Shown here in pieces: positions 14,401 through 25,539 of a DNA stretch of 64,000 nt. Positions within the stretch are counted from its first letter, which is position 1. The number at the start of each line of letters is the position of its first letter. Origin of the DNA: Sipunculus nudus (taxonomy: Eukaryota; Annelida; Sipuncula; Golfingiida; Sipunculidae); contig CM049306.1 of assembly GCA_026874595.1 (NCBI GenBank), positions 80,504,142 through 80,568,141 of the forward strand, given 5' to 3'. The notes under the pieces are model-generated. The model saw nothing but the letters and a program-made list of their open reading frames with translations. It did not search any database and had not been told where the DNA came from. A program made the position numbers and the translations under genes.

Positions 14401-17400
14401 TGAATTACCATCTAGTAATAAAACTTCAAACAGTAAAATATTGTATCTGAAGAATTTTAAAGATTATTCATTTTTGAAAACAAAGGAGCTGGAAATGTCT
14501 ATTTTATTTAAAATTCTAAATCATAGTCCTTCTTATTCTGAAACTCATCACTTACTGCGATTTATTGAGTAATTAACAATTATAAATATTTTGATTTCAT
14601 GAACACTCAGTCGTTTTATATTATGCAAGTAACCATTATAATCACTGTAACTCTTATTATAGAATTCATATCCGTAGATTTGTAATATATGTAACTTGTC
14701 GTCAGTGTATATGTATGTATATTTCTATGCGTTGGTACTCTTTGTCAGCGCTGTGAAAACGAGCAGAAGGAATGTATAAACATTTTCTTGAGATCCGTAA
14801 GCAGTCTATTCTACGTATTACTCATCTTCATCCATCATGATATAGTACATGTGGTTTTAGGTATAGTTGATTCGTCTGGTATACGGCTTACGTATACACC
14901 TACGCTGAGACAGAACGACATCGGTATCATCGAAGCTGGGGTTCTGGTGTTCCCATGGCAAGTGATCCCGCCAAGATTCCCAGCTCTTTCCAGCTTCGGT
15001 TACTGTGTCCGTGAATGTCTTCAGCAGGTACATCTTAACAGTCACTTTACACTTTCATACCTTCTTCATTGTAATACCGCATGGTATACGCGAACACCGT
15101 TTTTCCGAAATTTGAAACAGTGAAAAATATTTATATTCAAAAATTAAATTATTATTTTCAGCGGCCAATTAGAAATACTTCTAATGTATTTAACATTATA
15201 AAATGGACTTATTAACCTGTATAAACAGGCTGATTTTATTAAAAATTATAATAATAATAATGATGATATTAATAATAATAATGTTAATAATAATGATAAT
15301 TATAATTATAATAATTATAATTATAATAATAAAAAAAATAATAATTATTATTATAATAATTATAATTATTATTATTATCATTATTGGAACAAGAAAACTC
15401 TTCAATGTTTACTTAATATTTTTATCTTTTATTACACATATATCATAATCAGAGCATGGGGGATGTGAATGAGCTCCGTATGATCGCGGCAGGACTGCAC
15501 AGTCATTTGTTGGGATCATCCATCGTTGTCCATCATATACGTGACGGGAAAGAACTACCACCATTAGCTAAAGACATTCACTACGATTTTAACTTTCAAG
15601 AGACGCGCTTGCTCAGAGAAGAGGTCCCGATCAAGAAAGTAGGTCTAATCAGGAAAGCACATTATGATCAAGAAAGTGGGTCATGATCAAGAAAGTAGGT
15701 CATGATCAAGAAAGTGGGTCCAATTTAGATAGGTCACAATAAAGAATGTATCCATTCGAGAAATTGTGTAATTTTGAAGTTAGTAAAAAATGTGTCAGAG
15801 AAAGTTAGAGTAAATAAAGTGATAAAATTTGTAGGCAAAAGAAAATGAGGTCGCACTCAAGCAAATAAGGCTACATTCAGGAAAGTGTACGAGATGAAGA
15901 GACAGGTTATATTATGCAAGGCATATTCGACTTTAATAGCTTTAAGTCCCATCAATAAAATTTGAAGAAATTAGATTAGATACGAGAGGACTTGTGAAAC
16001 TTGAAACCTGGAAAATAACAAAGTAAATTTAAAGTATAATTCATAATAATTAAAGTAGGTCATGCAGTTTTTCACAATGTAGTTCACTTTGCAATATTTG
16101 CCTAATAAAAATGACGATTAAATGAGTGGTCGTTCGTTAAAAATATCTTATATATGGAAAGAGAAAATGTATTTTAAATCAAAGTTTTAAATATTTTCAG
16201 GGTGATTCGCTGGCTGTGGAATGTATATACGATTCAAGAGAAAGATCGACTTACACCAGGGTAGCTTGCATTTCCTTCACATACAATAAAGAACAGATTA
16301 ATGTTCAGATTTTTTACTAGAATGTTAACATTTATATATATGCTCTTCTTAAATTCTTTCTCTGACCTAAACTCAAAGTAAAACAATAACCACCTTAGTC
16401 AAGGATTCATTTTGTATATACCCTGACTGATTGCCAGTGGAAATTAGCTTACATCAGCTTACAAGTCTAGTTACATGATCATCGAGTTATTTGCTACGAT
16501 AAATCAGATGCACTAACTACAAACATCCTTCTAATACACCCACAACGCGCCATCTTCAAACGTGTCACCTGTAGAAAGATCCATATCAATGGATCTGAGG
16601 AATTTAAAACAAATCCTCAACAAGGATAAAATGTTAAATGCATAAATAAACATACGACAATGGAAACGATTGTGGTTTCTATAAAATGTTTTTATTGTCC
16701 CCCGCTCCGCGGATGTGGGGGACATTGATTTAGGTTTGTCTGTCTGGTTATCTGTCCGTCCGTCAGGTTTTTTTCGTTTCCGTGCGATAACATTTCTAAA
16801 TTTTATCCGATTTCATTCAAATTTGGATCAGTGATTGCTCTTATGCATACCTCGGTTGGGATTGGTTTTAATTTCTAAGTGTATTTTAGTTTTTATGTTC
16901 GCCTGCAGATGTCTCCACATGTCATAAAGGATTTTGATCCTTTTTCTCAATGTGTTTTAGTTTTTATGTTCCCCTGCAGATGACTCCACCTGTCATAGTG
17001 CATCTGTTTTAAGTTTTTATTAGGTTGTGCCCTCAAGATTTTCTCCACATATCATAATTTTGGTTCCTCATCAAGTATAAAAGACAACAAGATCCCAAAG
17101 CGGGGGACATTAATTCAACGAATTTGCTTGCTTTATTTATTTTAGGGCGGCTTGAAGTCCGCGGAAGAGATGTGTTTGGCGTTTCTCTACTACTATCCGG
17201 CAATCAGGATGACCAACTGTGAAAGCGTTCCCTTTCCCGCTCAAACACTGTCTTTCGCTAACGCCCAAGTAGGGTAATACTATGTTTTACAAAGCTTAAT
17301 TATCGTGCCTCACAACAAATACGTATTTGCATGGGCCGCATCGAAGTCCGACATAGTAAGTTTTAGTATCCTCCGCTAGATGGCTTTGGCGGTAATGGAA

Positions 17401-17581
17401 CATTACATTGTTTGTAGCCATCTCCTAAACTTTGTGCGAATTAAAGAAAAAAACCTACAGTACTAGTAAAATAACCCTGTATCCATGGTTACACCTAAAT
17501 ACGATCAATTAAATTAATAATGTATCAATTATATAAATGATTTATTATATAAAATGAGAGAATGGATGAGAAGGGAAGGTT

Positions 17582-17628
<47 letters not shown>

Positions 17629-20364
17629 AAAGTTGGTGGTATGTTAGGAATCGTACAACTTTGGTATAATGTAATATATTAAACACTGTGGTTGTTTAGG
17701 ACTTTCGACAACACTGGACAGTTCATCGTCTCCTCTGGACCACACTCTGGGAAGAACATGTACCAAGTGGTGTCAGACTCCGACTGGACATCCCCAAGTA
17801 CACGGGATGCTTTCCAAAACGCCATCAGAGGAGGAACAGTTTACGCAAGGTGTGAGGCAACCAGTCAAAACCGATATCCGGTAAGTTAATCATGTGTGAT
17901 AGCAAATTAACAATCAATTTTCTCAGGGGCGTACCCAAATTTTAGGAAGTGGGTGCCGGGGTGGCTAGTGGCTGTCGGCGTACCTTCTTGGCCATTCTAG
18001 GTTCTTCCGAAAAACACCCTAATATTTCTATGAGCTTGACACAAATTAATTTTCAGTTGAAAAAAAAAGTTGCCATAGCGAAAGATAATTGAGAATGGAT
18101 GAAAAGGGTAAATAACTATAGGATTCCTGATTCGTTATCTGCAGTTTCTTAGTTATCTTATGATATAATCGGAATACGTCCCCGCGATAGATATTTTTCT
18201 ACGTATCGAGTAATTTAAACGTTATTTAAATTTGCGGAATGAAATTGAAATGACATGCAAAATTGGTTAGGGAGTTATTGGGCCCCTGTGGCACCATTCT
18301 GGCTACACGCGTTTGCTGTAAGTCAAACATCCGATCAGTTTAAGGTGGGAAGTAACACCAGGTTACAATGTCACATGTCAGCTTAGCAGTAAAACGCCGT
18401 AATTAATTATATTCTTTCATAACTGAAATTTGAATGAAAGGAGAATAATGAAAGAAAATGTACCTTTAACCATTACCTAAGTATTGACCAGGCATACACG
18501 GGGGGGGGGGGGGGGGGATCTCCTCCAACTTTTGAGACGTATCAGCCACCATGCTCCTTTGCTCACAGGCAAACGTCTCAACCAGGATATATTTTAAAGT
18601 AGGGCTGATTAATGCAGTTGTAAATTAAAATGTACAGTTGTAACCCTGCATTTGTGCAGCTATAAAATGTTAAGAGTTTTGTTCTAGTTATGACGCTATG
18701 TGTGAATAACTGAAGTGAACCGATCAGTTATATCAAGGCTATATATACCATGTAATTTAATATACCATGTCGCTCTATTATGGGTTTTTAACATTTTTCT
18801 GTTTCTGTAAAAATTAACATTCATCATTTTTATAATATTATTAATATTTATATTAATTTTTTACTGAAATACTGTACTCTTAGGCATATGCATACCCTAT
18901 CATAGACTACTACAGTTATATTGTCAAATACACTCAGGTATGAATTTATTTACAATACCCAAGTCGCTAGTAACAGTGACCTCAATTTAATTTTCATGCA
19001 GTTTCATTTAAACTTCCTTGAAAAAATATACCCTGGTCCTAAAAAAATTGCATCTAATTTAGCAAGTTTTAGACATACTTTACTTAAATATATGAAAACT
19101 TGTTAAAATAACCAGTTACTCTATCCAGTTTTCTTTTAGCGCAAGTTATTGACACTTATGGTAGTTTTTAGATCAACTGAGGTCCGGTCTGTTGAGTTAT
19201 GGCGATGGGTGAGTCGTCTTTCCGGCCAGCTGTCAGCATGGCACAAACCGTAAACGGTTGACCTTTCGTAAACTTTTCACTTAAAATCCAGACAGGTCCG
19301 TAAATAATCCTTAGAAACCTGGAATTTTGTGAACTATATATTCTCAGAGTTATAGGGTATATTTTTGGAAACCATTAAGATCGTCTTTTAAGTTACATTT
19401 GATGCAAAAACTCAAGAATATCCATTATTGAAGAATAGAAAGCCCCCACTAAATTTGCTTAGCATAATGACCAGCTTCGTCAGTTCCTGAACTATGATGG
19501 CGCCACTTATATTTTTGTTTGTTATTTTAAGGCATTTTTTCCTGTAATTTTGAATGATAATTAACTTTCACAGCTTAGGTATATCAAGCGTCATGATTCG
19601 TCGTATGTCTATTGACCATGGCTAGTTCAATCATGATGTGTCGGTTGCTGACGACAGGTGGCATCATGTATGATGTATGTTTCTTCTTCTTTTTTTTTTT
19701 CACGTGTATGTACCACTTTTTTAATACCGTCAAAGGACAAAAACTGTATCAGTATCTCAGGTTTATTATAATGAATCGTAAATATTTTTTTCCTTAAAAC
19801 TTGTGACGCCACCTGTTTTTCTCAAATGTTCACACTTTTTCCCCTTGAATAGTCAAATGAAAGTAATGGTATCAGTCATTATACAGCTCATTATCAGTTT
19901 CTCAGCGTTGGTTTCATCCAGGGTTACGAATCCTTATAGCTGTACTGATCATGTTAATTTTTTATCAGTTACTGAAGACTGGTGGCGCTGTGTTTTCCTA
20001 CGTTCTGCGCATTGTACTCTGTGTTTGAGGCATATATCAGTACTGTCAGTTTCTCAAGTGTACTTTCAACTAACTGTGATTATTGATGATACATTGTTTC
20101 GTCAGTTGCGAAAGACCGGTGACGTCGGTATGACCTCTGGGTCACTTGTTTCAGTTGTTCTATTCTAAGGGGCGTGATTAGTAGAGCAAGATGATCATGT
20201 GTGGTTAACACTTTCTTTGTACTGTATTTCAGATTCATGAGCAATCTGTTCAAGTGCCGGAGGTGACCAGCCCGTATATCGAACCGGATATGTGCTCAGC
20301 GGCTGCGCGTTTCTCTCTTCCTGTTTTAGCATTCTCGGCTATTATCTTTGCATTTTGTATGTGA
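5249..20364 (+). CDS. MOXD1-like: DBH-like copper monooxygenase, MOXD1 type, 13 exons, 623 aa
   Basis: The exons at 5249-5527, 9873-10019, 10737-10907, 11149-11232, 11852-12031, 12772-12874, 14861-15027, 15453-15638, 16201-16260, 17146-17273, 17700-17880, 18884-18937 and 20233-20364 join in one open frame. The product has a signal peptide (about 1-20), a DOMON domain (about 35-150) and N- and C-terminal copper type II ascorbate-dependent monooxygenase domains (about 195-330 and 340-500). The ligands known from DBH and PHM are all present: His223/His224 and His313 for CuH, His393/His395 (HSH) and Met468 (EMC) for CuM. The family hydroxylates small substrates in the secretory pathway using copper, O2 and ascorbate; MOXD1 itself has no firmly known substrate. 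Length is close to vertebrate MOXD1 (about 610 aa). It ends in a hydrophobic tail (about 606-623), so it is probably membrane-attached. The start was chosen because the next upstream in-frame ATG would bury the signal peptide. Confidence 0.9.
5891..7605. repeat. 1.7-kb duplicated block, copy 2 (intron 1)
   Basis: Near-identical to 1-1715, lying 363 bases into intron 1 of the MOXD1-like gene. It contains the same (TA)n tracts (6175-6246 and 6577-6623) and poly-C. No coding content was recognised; the short ORFs inside are identical in both copies only because the DNA is. Confidence 0.95.
8618..9045. repeat. 40-bp minisatellite, about 10-11 units (intron 1)
   Basis: Units of exactly 40 bp with CGATCATTAGATCTTAAGGG then ACAGGTATATTATACTAGAG. 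The central units are nearly identical and the outer units carry more substitutions, as expected for unequal exchange in the middle of an array. Confidence 0.95.
9430..9484. repeat. (CT)n microsatellite
   Basis: CT dinucleotides with one AAT interruption, in intron 1 of the MOXD1-like gene. Confidence 0.9.
9640..9688. repeat. (TA)n microsatellite
   Basis: Pure TA tract about 185 bases before the exon 2 acceptor. Confidence 0.9.
9873..10019 (+). CDS. MOXD1-like: MOXD1-like exon 2: DOMON, GC donor
   Basis: Residues 94-142, including DRFARSRSTPTVD and SQDW, then THTVMRFSRKL and CDSNDLDIT. Acceptor tttgcag|GAC. The only donor that joins in phase to exon 3 (DGTVRVIWAYG) is ACG|gcaagt, a GC-AG intron. 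Confidence 0.85.
10166..10240. repeat. Dispersed repeat shared with 60180-60255
   Basis: GGTGATGACACAAAACCGTT then GTCACGAAACTCC closely resembles GGTGATGACACTCATCCGTT then GTCACGCAACTCC at 60180-60255. Both copies sit next to coding sequence. The family was not identified. Confidence 0.55.
10737..10907 (+). CDS. MOXD1-like: MOXD1-like exon 3: end of DOMON
   Basis: Residues 143-199, starting DGTVRVIWAYGTADPTDS. Acceptor ctttag|GAT, donor AAC|gtgagc, phase 0 at both ends. Confidence 0.87.
11149..11232 (+). CDS. MOXD1-like: MOXD1-like exon 4: CuH His-His pair
   Basis: Residues 200-227. TTYWCQVFALP followed by KHHVIK matches the start of the first copper domain. His223 and His224 correspond to the first two CuH ligands in DBH and PHM. 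Acceptor attacag|GTG, donor AAA|gtaagt. Confidence 0.88.
11852..12031 (+). CDS. MOXD1-like: MOXD1-like exon 5: first copper domain
   Basis: Residues 228-287, with VEPIIQPGHESLVHHILIYA and several cysteines that are probably disulphide-bonded, ending FAWAIGGG. Acceptor ttttccag|GTG, donor GGA|gtaaat. Confidence 0.88.
12772..12874 (+). CDS. MOXD1-like: MOXD1-like exon 6: third CuH ligand
   Basis: Residues 288 to about 322, with PLVFPSHAGFPIG and LETHYDNP. His313 in ETHY corresponds to the third CuH ligand. Acceptor tttttcag|CCG, donor TCTG|gtaagt, phase 1. Confidence 0.87.
14324..14574 (+). pseudogene. LINE reverse-transcriptase 3' tail fragment
   Basis: The frame reads FKFNSIKLWNELPSS, then NSKILYLKNFKDYSFL. 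The pattern 'S-I-x-x-W-N-x-L-P' followed about 15-20 residues later by 'F-K-x-x' is typical of the C-terminal end of non-LTR retrotransposon ORF2 (known of the family). No upstream reverse-transcriptase core is present, so this is a 5'-truncated relic. It lies in intron 6 of the MOXD1-like gene, in the same orientation. Confidence 0.55.
14861..15027 (+). CDS. MOXD1-like: MOXD1-like exon 7: domain linker and start of second copper domain
   Basis: Residues up to 377: VDSSGIRLTYTPTLRQNDIG, then PPRFPALSSFGYCVRECLQQ. The single carried base from exon 6 restores the frame. Acceptor ttttag|GTA, donor CAG|gtacat. Confidence 0.87.
15246..15378. repeat. (AAT/ATT)n tract able to fold back
   Basis: AAT units turn into ATT units across the tract, so the two halves are complementary and could form a hairpin. 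It lies 75 bases upstream of exon 8. Confidence 0.85.
15453..15638 (+). CDS. MOXD1-like: MOXD1-like exon 8: HSH CuM site
   Basis: Residues 378-439. AAGLHSHLLGSS carries His393 and His395, two CuM ligands, followed by HHIRDGKELPPL and HYDFNFQETRLL. Acceptor aatcag|AGC. Donor AAA|gtaggt is the first of a series of similar sites repeated every 19 bp into the intron. Confidence 0.86.
15630..15722. repeat. 19-bp tandem repeat containing the exon 8 splice donor
   Basis: ATCAAGAAA|GT recurs at 15630, 15667, 15686 and 15705, with a degenerate unit at 15648 (ATCAGGAAA|GC). The first is the real exon 8 end. The array continues into intron 8 as ATCAAGAAAGTAGGTCATG-type units. Confidence 0.85.
16201..16260 (+). 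CDS. MOXD1-like: MOXD1-like exon 9
   Basis: Residues 440-459, GDSLAVECIYDSRERSTYTR, the conserved strand before the CuM methionine. Acceptor attttcag|GGT, donor AGG|gtagct. Confidence 0.86.
16696..17109. mobile_element. Inverted-repeat element with GTCCCCCGCT ends
   Basis: Begins TGTCCCCCGCTCCGCGG and ends AAAGCGGGGGACA, giving an 11-base terminal inverted repeat TGTCCCCCGCT. Inside are two to three imperfect direct repeats of about 80 bp with GTTTTTATGTTCSCCTGCAG and CTCCACATGTCAT. It lies in intron 9, with its right end only 36 bases before exon 10. Elements with this end sequence are, to my knowledge, common in bivalve DNA. No coding capacity is seen. Confidence 0.75.
17146..17273 (+). 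CDS. MOXD1-like: MOXD1-like exon 10: CuM methionine
   Basis: Starts at residue 460 with GGLKSAEEMCLAFLYYYP; Met468 is the third CuM ligand. The donor must be AGG|gtaata (phase 2), not the earlier CAA|gtaggg, because exon 11 needs two carried bases to keep its frame. Confidence 0.85.
17587..17626. repeat. (GA)n microsatellite
   Basis: About 20 GA dinucleotides, 75 bases before exon 11. Confidence 0.9.
17700..17880 (+). CDS. MOXD1-like: MOXD1-like exon 11
   Basis: Residues up to 562: TFDNTGQFIVSSGPHSG to RCEATSQNRYP. Acceptor gtttag|GAC, donor CCG|gtaagt. Confidence 0.85.
18500..18518. repeat. poly-G tract
   Basis: Nineteen or so G residues followed by ATCTCCTCC, in intron 11. Confidence 0.85.
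18884..18937 (+). CDS. MOXD1-like: MOXD1-like exon 12
   Basis: Eighteen in-frame codons, AYAYPIIDYYSYIVKYTQ, between ctcttag and CAG|gtatga. It is short and poorly conserved, so it is chosen by phase and splice sites. Skipping it would also preserve the frame. Confidence 0.65.
20233..20364 (+). CDS. MOXD1-like: MOXD1-like exon 13: hydrophobic C-terminal tail
   Basis: Residues 581-623 and the stop. The last 17 or so residues (SLPVLAFSAIIFAFCM) are hydrophobic and end the protein. This fits a transmembrane tail or a GPI-attachment signal. Acceptor tatttcag|ATT. Confidence 0.78.
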   Translation: MHEQSVQVPEVTSPYIEPDMCSAAARFSLPVLAFSAIIFAFCM

Positions 20365-20502
20365 TTTTCCTGAGTGATATGACTGAGTGCTCATTGTCAG
20401 TAATATAAGCGACTGTATTTAACAAAGAATAATATTAATACATGTACGTGTTTTTTTTATATTTATCTGTAATCCGCTTTCGCACGTATGGATTCTTTTC
20501 AT

Positions 20503-20508
20503 AATAAA
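20503..20508 (+). terminator. Polyadenylation signal of the MOXD1-like gene
   Basis: AATAAA 139 bases after the stop codon, the first clear signal downstream of the gene. Confidence 0.6.
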
Positions 20509-21573
20509 CTCTCTTTCAAATATAGTTCTTGAATTTATATATGTATGTATATATATATATATATATATCAAATATATATATATATATACCCAGCTGTCTG
20601 GGATTTATAATACCTAGCATGAAATGTCATAAAGTATGGTAAAAGGTGTATTTTATGGTATGAGCAAATTCTTTTTGCATAAATCACATTTCGGTTAGTT
20701 CGGTTGAAATAAAAATGGTCTGGAGCAAAATAAAATTTGTTTGACTTAGTCTTTAATATTTAATTGTATTTTCAGCTTTGTTGAATCTGCAAAAATATAT
20801 GCGTATTGTTCCTCATTTGTCTTACATTTATACACCCCTCCCCCCCCCCCCCCCCCCAAAAAAAAAATTATTAAAAACTAATATGTATTTTGTTTTTCTG
20901 GGTAAACATTAATTCCCACTCTCAAGGGTTCCTTGTTTATCGGACTCTGTTCTGGGATGGCTGACCGAACATGTGGCTCCGGCCTTTCCTCCTTGGATTT
21001 CGGAACGCAGGACCCGTCGTACGATTTCGTCTCAAAACTTAGTTTCAGATCCTTGTTCTGAGCCATATCTTTCTAGTTGCTTGCTTTGGATTATTCACCA
21101 CATAAACATAGACACTTCTGATATCCAGTCATTGATACCTGCTTGGCATTGGCTACAGCCAACACATTCAAAACTGCAACAAATAATGAACTACTACAGC
21201 ATGTTGATAGCGCTGATTTACATAAGGGGCCATGACAGGAATTTCAAATGAAATTTACCATACCAATGTAATTATTGATTTCTGACTGGTTAATGACTAG
21301 AATTTATACCGAGCTGAGTGTCAAACTTGCAAGTTTCTTAGGTAATTAAATTTGTTTTCTAAATCTGTGTTACCACTTGTCCGGACATGGAGGTGGATAC
21401 GGATAAGGAGTGAACTAAATATTATAACATATAAGGAGTGATTACACTTGCGCGTACACGGATACGGCGCCGTATACGGCGATTTCAGGACTGTCCCTGC
21501 ACGGTTCTCCATCCGGCTCTGTATACTTCTCCGCAGTAACATATTATTTCCGGGAAAAGCCCAGAAGCATGTG

Positions 21574-21575
<2 letters not shown>

Positions 21576-21642
<67 letters not shown>
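21576..21642. repeat. (TA)n microsatellite
   Basis: One of the longest TA tracts in the window, about 33 units. Confidence 0.9.
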
Positions 21643-21647
<5 letters not shown>

Positions 21648-22358
21648 TTAAAATCGCACTTATTATACTCATTATTCCTGTGTTGAGATCCAGTAAAAAC
21701 AGGTGAAACTTTGGCGAATATGTGAGTGGAAACACATTAAACGTATCCCTAGCCATATCCGGACTTGTTTCCGATTGTCCGGACCACATATGTAGCTTAA
21801 AACAGATCGTGGAGGCCGCATCAATCACTATCTCTATACAGGTATCCTGATAATGCGCTTATTAGCTGAAGTTGGTACCTTGTGTCTCACAGATGATATG
21901 TCACAATGGCGGCATTTCCAGAAAAATCGTTATATTTCAGCTTGAACACGAAAAGGTACTATATGCGTTTCTTCCCTGCCCTATACAGACCAATTTGAAA
22001 TGTGTCATCCTCAAAAATACAAGTGTAAATGCATAAATAAGACATTGAAAAAAAAAACTATAGGAGGCAGCAGTTAAAGTATAATTGCATGGTGAATGTG
22101 TATGAAACTCTACTGACATGAGTCTTAGTATTTGTGGTGCCAAAATGTCGACATAGCATCCATAGGTGTTCGAGATCCACGGTGGAATTATCCAGCGTCA
22201 GGCATTATATAAAGAAGGAACTTATGAACAGTTTATGATCTGTTAAGTGTTTGGATTCCCTGACTGTCATCTTAATGAAAATGCATAAAATATAAAAATT
22301 ACATATGGCGCCTGCAGCCTTCTGCTGTAGTATCACCCTGCCCAGAACCAGCCTCACA

Positions 22359-22435
22359 AGAGTACGGCTCAACTGCTCAGGAGTGAGCACAGGCCTCAAC
22401 ACCGGGAGATCGTAAGCTCTAATCTCAGCCGAGGC
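22359..22435 (+). repeat. tRNA-derived SINE head, degenerate
   Basis: GGCTCAACTGCTCAGGAG resembles a tRNA A box. About 35 bases later, GGGAGATCGTAAGCTCTAAT resembles the anticodon-arm to B-box stretch of a tRNA. The order and spacing fit a decayed tRNA-derived SINE promoter rather than a functional tRNA, because the acceptor stem does not pair. Confidence 0.4.
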
Positions 22436-25182
22436 AGTTAAGAGTTTTCACTATCGGTTTGCACCCAGGGCGAGCGCTCAGCAGGCATATTTCACTCACA
22501 TACGAGTGCGCATTTGGGGGCGATAACACACCCATGGCCCGAAGGTGCAGTAGTCACCAGGCCTTTTTAACACCAGGGTATATAATGAGAGGAAGCGTGT
22601 GATACTGTCCTGTCTCATTACCTTTCGGTTAAGTTCGAAAGCTATATGAAGTTCTGCAGAAGTACATAGAGTTAAGCTTGCATTAAAGAATGATGTTGTT
22701 ATGCCCAAAATGTTCCTGGGCTTCTACATACGCAGATAACGTAGGTATAATGAGGTTAAGAGGACAATCCGTAGTTTGGATAAAAATTGTTTAAAGGTAA
22801 ATTTCACAAACATGAGTTTTTTGTGTGGTAGGGAATGTACCGGATGAGTTATACTTTGTAAGCATGCGCATGTAAATATGTAAATAATGTGTTTCTTTGA
22901 AATGTAACAATTTTGATTTTAAAGATTGACAGAGTTCCGGCCGTTTCTACTGAAAGAGAGTTTTTTAGAAGAAACGGAATGGTGCTGTAGTTGATGTTGA
23001 TCCACATAAATAAGCATTCTGAATTTTATGACATCCATCTAGACGTGCTCTATTACAGTCAGATGGTTGTATATGATTTTTTATACATATATCTGGATAT
23101 ATATAAATTGACAGGAACCTCGGGATACTACATTAGTCCAAAAATGCATGAAAGACAAGAATGTTTCTTAAAAATATTTAGGATCAAAAGCTGCATCTTC
23201 ACGTACAGAGTATATAAGGAATCTTGAAGAAAGCCAGGGTATATTTCTAGGAAATTTCAGAGCTGCACATACTTGTACTTAACGTTTACTTGTCAGCATA
23301 CCATGTGACTGATAGTACGATTATATGGATAGTATCCCTGAATAATGTATGACAATATGAAAAACATGTATAAAATAATTTCAGAAATATAACAGTTTTT
23401 AAAAAACGATTATACTTTCGGGTACTCATAGTGATCGATAAAATTAATTCAATTATTTACCCGTTGGCAGCTGTTACAATCTAAATACGGGAAACAATTC
23501 CAATTTTCGCGAACAGCGCGCAAACTATGTGCCTTCTTGTGAAGGCTGTATTTATTTTCCCTATATAACATCTATAAAACACCTGACGTTTAGGCCTCTT
23601 TTAAATAATTTTCAAAATAAATTCTGATATTAAACTTTTTTTACCTGTGAATTTGTTGTTTCTTCGGTCAAACTAGACCAAGGAAAAGGGGGCTTGTGTA
23701 TCTCCTTTTTTAACCATCCTGGCCCGAATGCAGAGAAGCCCAAAATACCCCACCAAGCAGTCCCAAACAAGTATTTGGACAACATCTCTTTGATTGGCCA
23801 CAAATTAAAAAAAAAATTGACCAATACTGTCAATTTTATTGGAGATTATGCTTAACATACTTAAAAATTAAACAATGGGGTGTTTTTGATGCTCCACTAC
23901 ATGATGGCTAGAGCCAACCAGAGAAAGCAAGACCATTCATTACTCTCTTTCAGGTTCAGGGCTTGGTAACCCCAGGTCATGTAAATAAATAGGTCCACGT
24001 GACCTGAATTGCGACTTAACACTTCCTCTTGCGCAGAACATGATGCGCTGTCGTAAAAAAACTGTTACCTACCGACCGAAATCGACATCTATCGGCGGAG
24101 CGACAAACTAATATCTTTGACGCCTGCCACAACAGGCAAATATAAACTGGCATGTTTTTAGAATCTTTTTTAAAGGTATTCAGACTTTCAACTTTTGGGA
24201 TGGCATCTAACTGAGGCATACTGGAAGGTCCTGGCACCTGAAGATCGTAACCTGGTTTTTGGTACAACTGGAAGGTTGTCGCTGGATGAGCGTATAGGGA
24301 TCTGCTATGCTAGCTGTTGCTTTAATTGTTTCTACTGGCCGAATTTTCCCCTTCTTTGGGGTATGTATCTTATTTCAGGATTAATTAAAGCTGCCTGACA
24401 ATTGAAGATTAAGATGGATTTTAACAGAAGTATATCGAGGTATCTGAAATGGCTCTGAAATCCACATCAATTCCATTTGTCCTTCAAAATATTTCCCGTA
24501 TCACCATAATGCTTACGGAGATCACCATACCCTTGGCGTATTAACACCCCTTTATATTACCCAGCTAAGTGACGTCAGAGTACTATACCTTTACTTCATG
24601 TGTCAACACAGCTACTTAAAGCAACGAACCACAGTTTGCGCTATGGGCTGACCTTACAGCTAATAGCTCGAAACCATCGGCCGGTTAGGCCTGCGCTATA
24701 TATTTCATATATTTGATTATCAATAGCCCGGTAGGCATTAAATGGTTGAATCTGATCAAATGTTTATAATTTATGTTTTGAAGTGTCCTTTTTTGTATTA
24801 AGATATTATTTTAAAGAGTTATATTTGCCAGGGTTACTTAACCCCAAGGAATCTTTTGTTCGGCTTTTAAACAATGGATATAATTTCAGAGATTTCTGTA
24901 ATTTTAGTCGACATGATGATGAAGATACATTTGCAAAGTAAAAAGAACTTATCAAAGGGTGAAGAAACTTACGATATTTGCATGATTGTATACAGATTAT
25001 CTACTTTAACAGACCATCGACAATTTCGACCGAAGGTTCTTTTAGTAAACGCAATAGTATAATTATAGAGAATAAAAAATCAGATTTTTTGTTTTGTAAT
25101 TATATTTAATCCTATATATATATATAATTTAATCCTATGCTCGAGCAATCACTTTATAGGAATGATTAGTTAGTTATTTCAA

Positions 25183-25281
25183 GAGGCGTCAATATAGGGG
25201 GATGGGGGGTTAATATCCCCCCTCCACTTTTTGGCAAGGGGGGATGGTCAATGTTATTATCCCCCCACTTTTCAGAGAATA

Positions 25282-25326
<45 letters not shown>

Positions 25327-25462
25327 GTAAAGAAATATAGATTTGAATAGAATAAAGACAAGCTCCATTTATGAGTTTACTGTGAAATATTATATTGAAA
25401 TGTATTTGAAATGTGATTAAGTATATATATATTTGGAATGTGTAATACAGGCGCCAAATAGG

Positions 25463-25539
<77 letters not shown>

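Larger units (their letters stand above)
20509..25180. other. Intergenic, no gene recognised
   Basis: I see no exon with family similarity. It contains (TA)n at 20549-20588 and 21576-21642, a C/A homopolymer at 20836-20868, a 14-base palindrome ATACGGCGCCGTAT at 21462-21475, and the tRNA-like SINE head at 22359-22435. Confidence 0.6.

Noticed and set aside
15196-15448. Poly-isoleucine frames on both strands
   Set aside because: Translation of an AAT/ATT tract just before MOXD1-like exon 8.
17146-17268. MOXD1-like exon 10 ending at CAA|gtaggg
   Set aside because: It would leave phase 0 while exon 11 needs two carried bases; the donor five bases on (AGG|gtaata) restores the frame.
22359-22435. 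Functional tRNA gene
   Set aside because: A- and B-box-like words are degenerate and the acceptor stem does not pair; called a SINE head instead.
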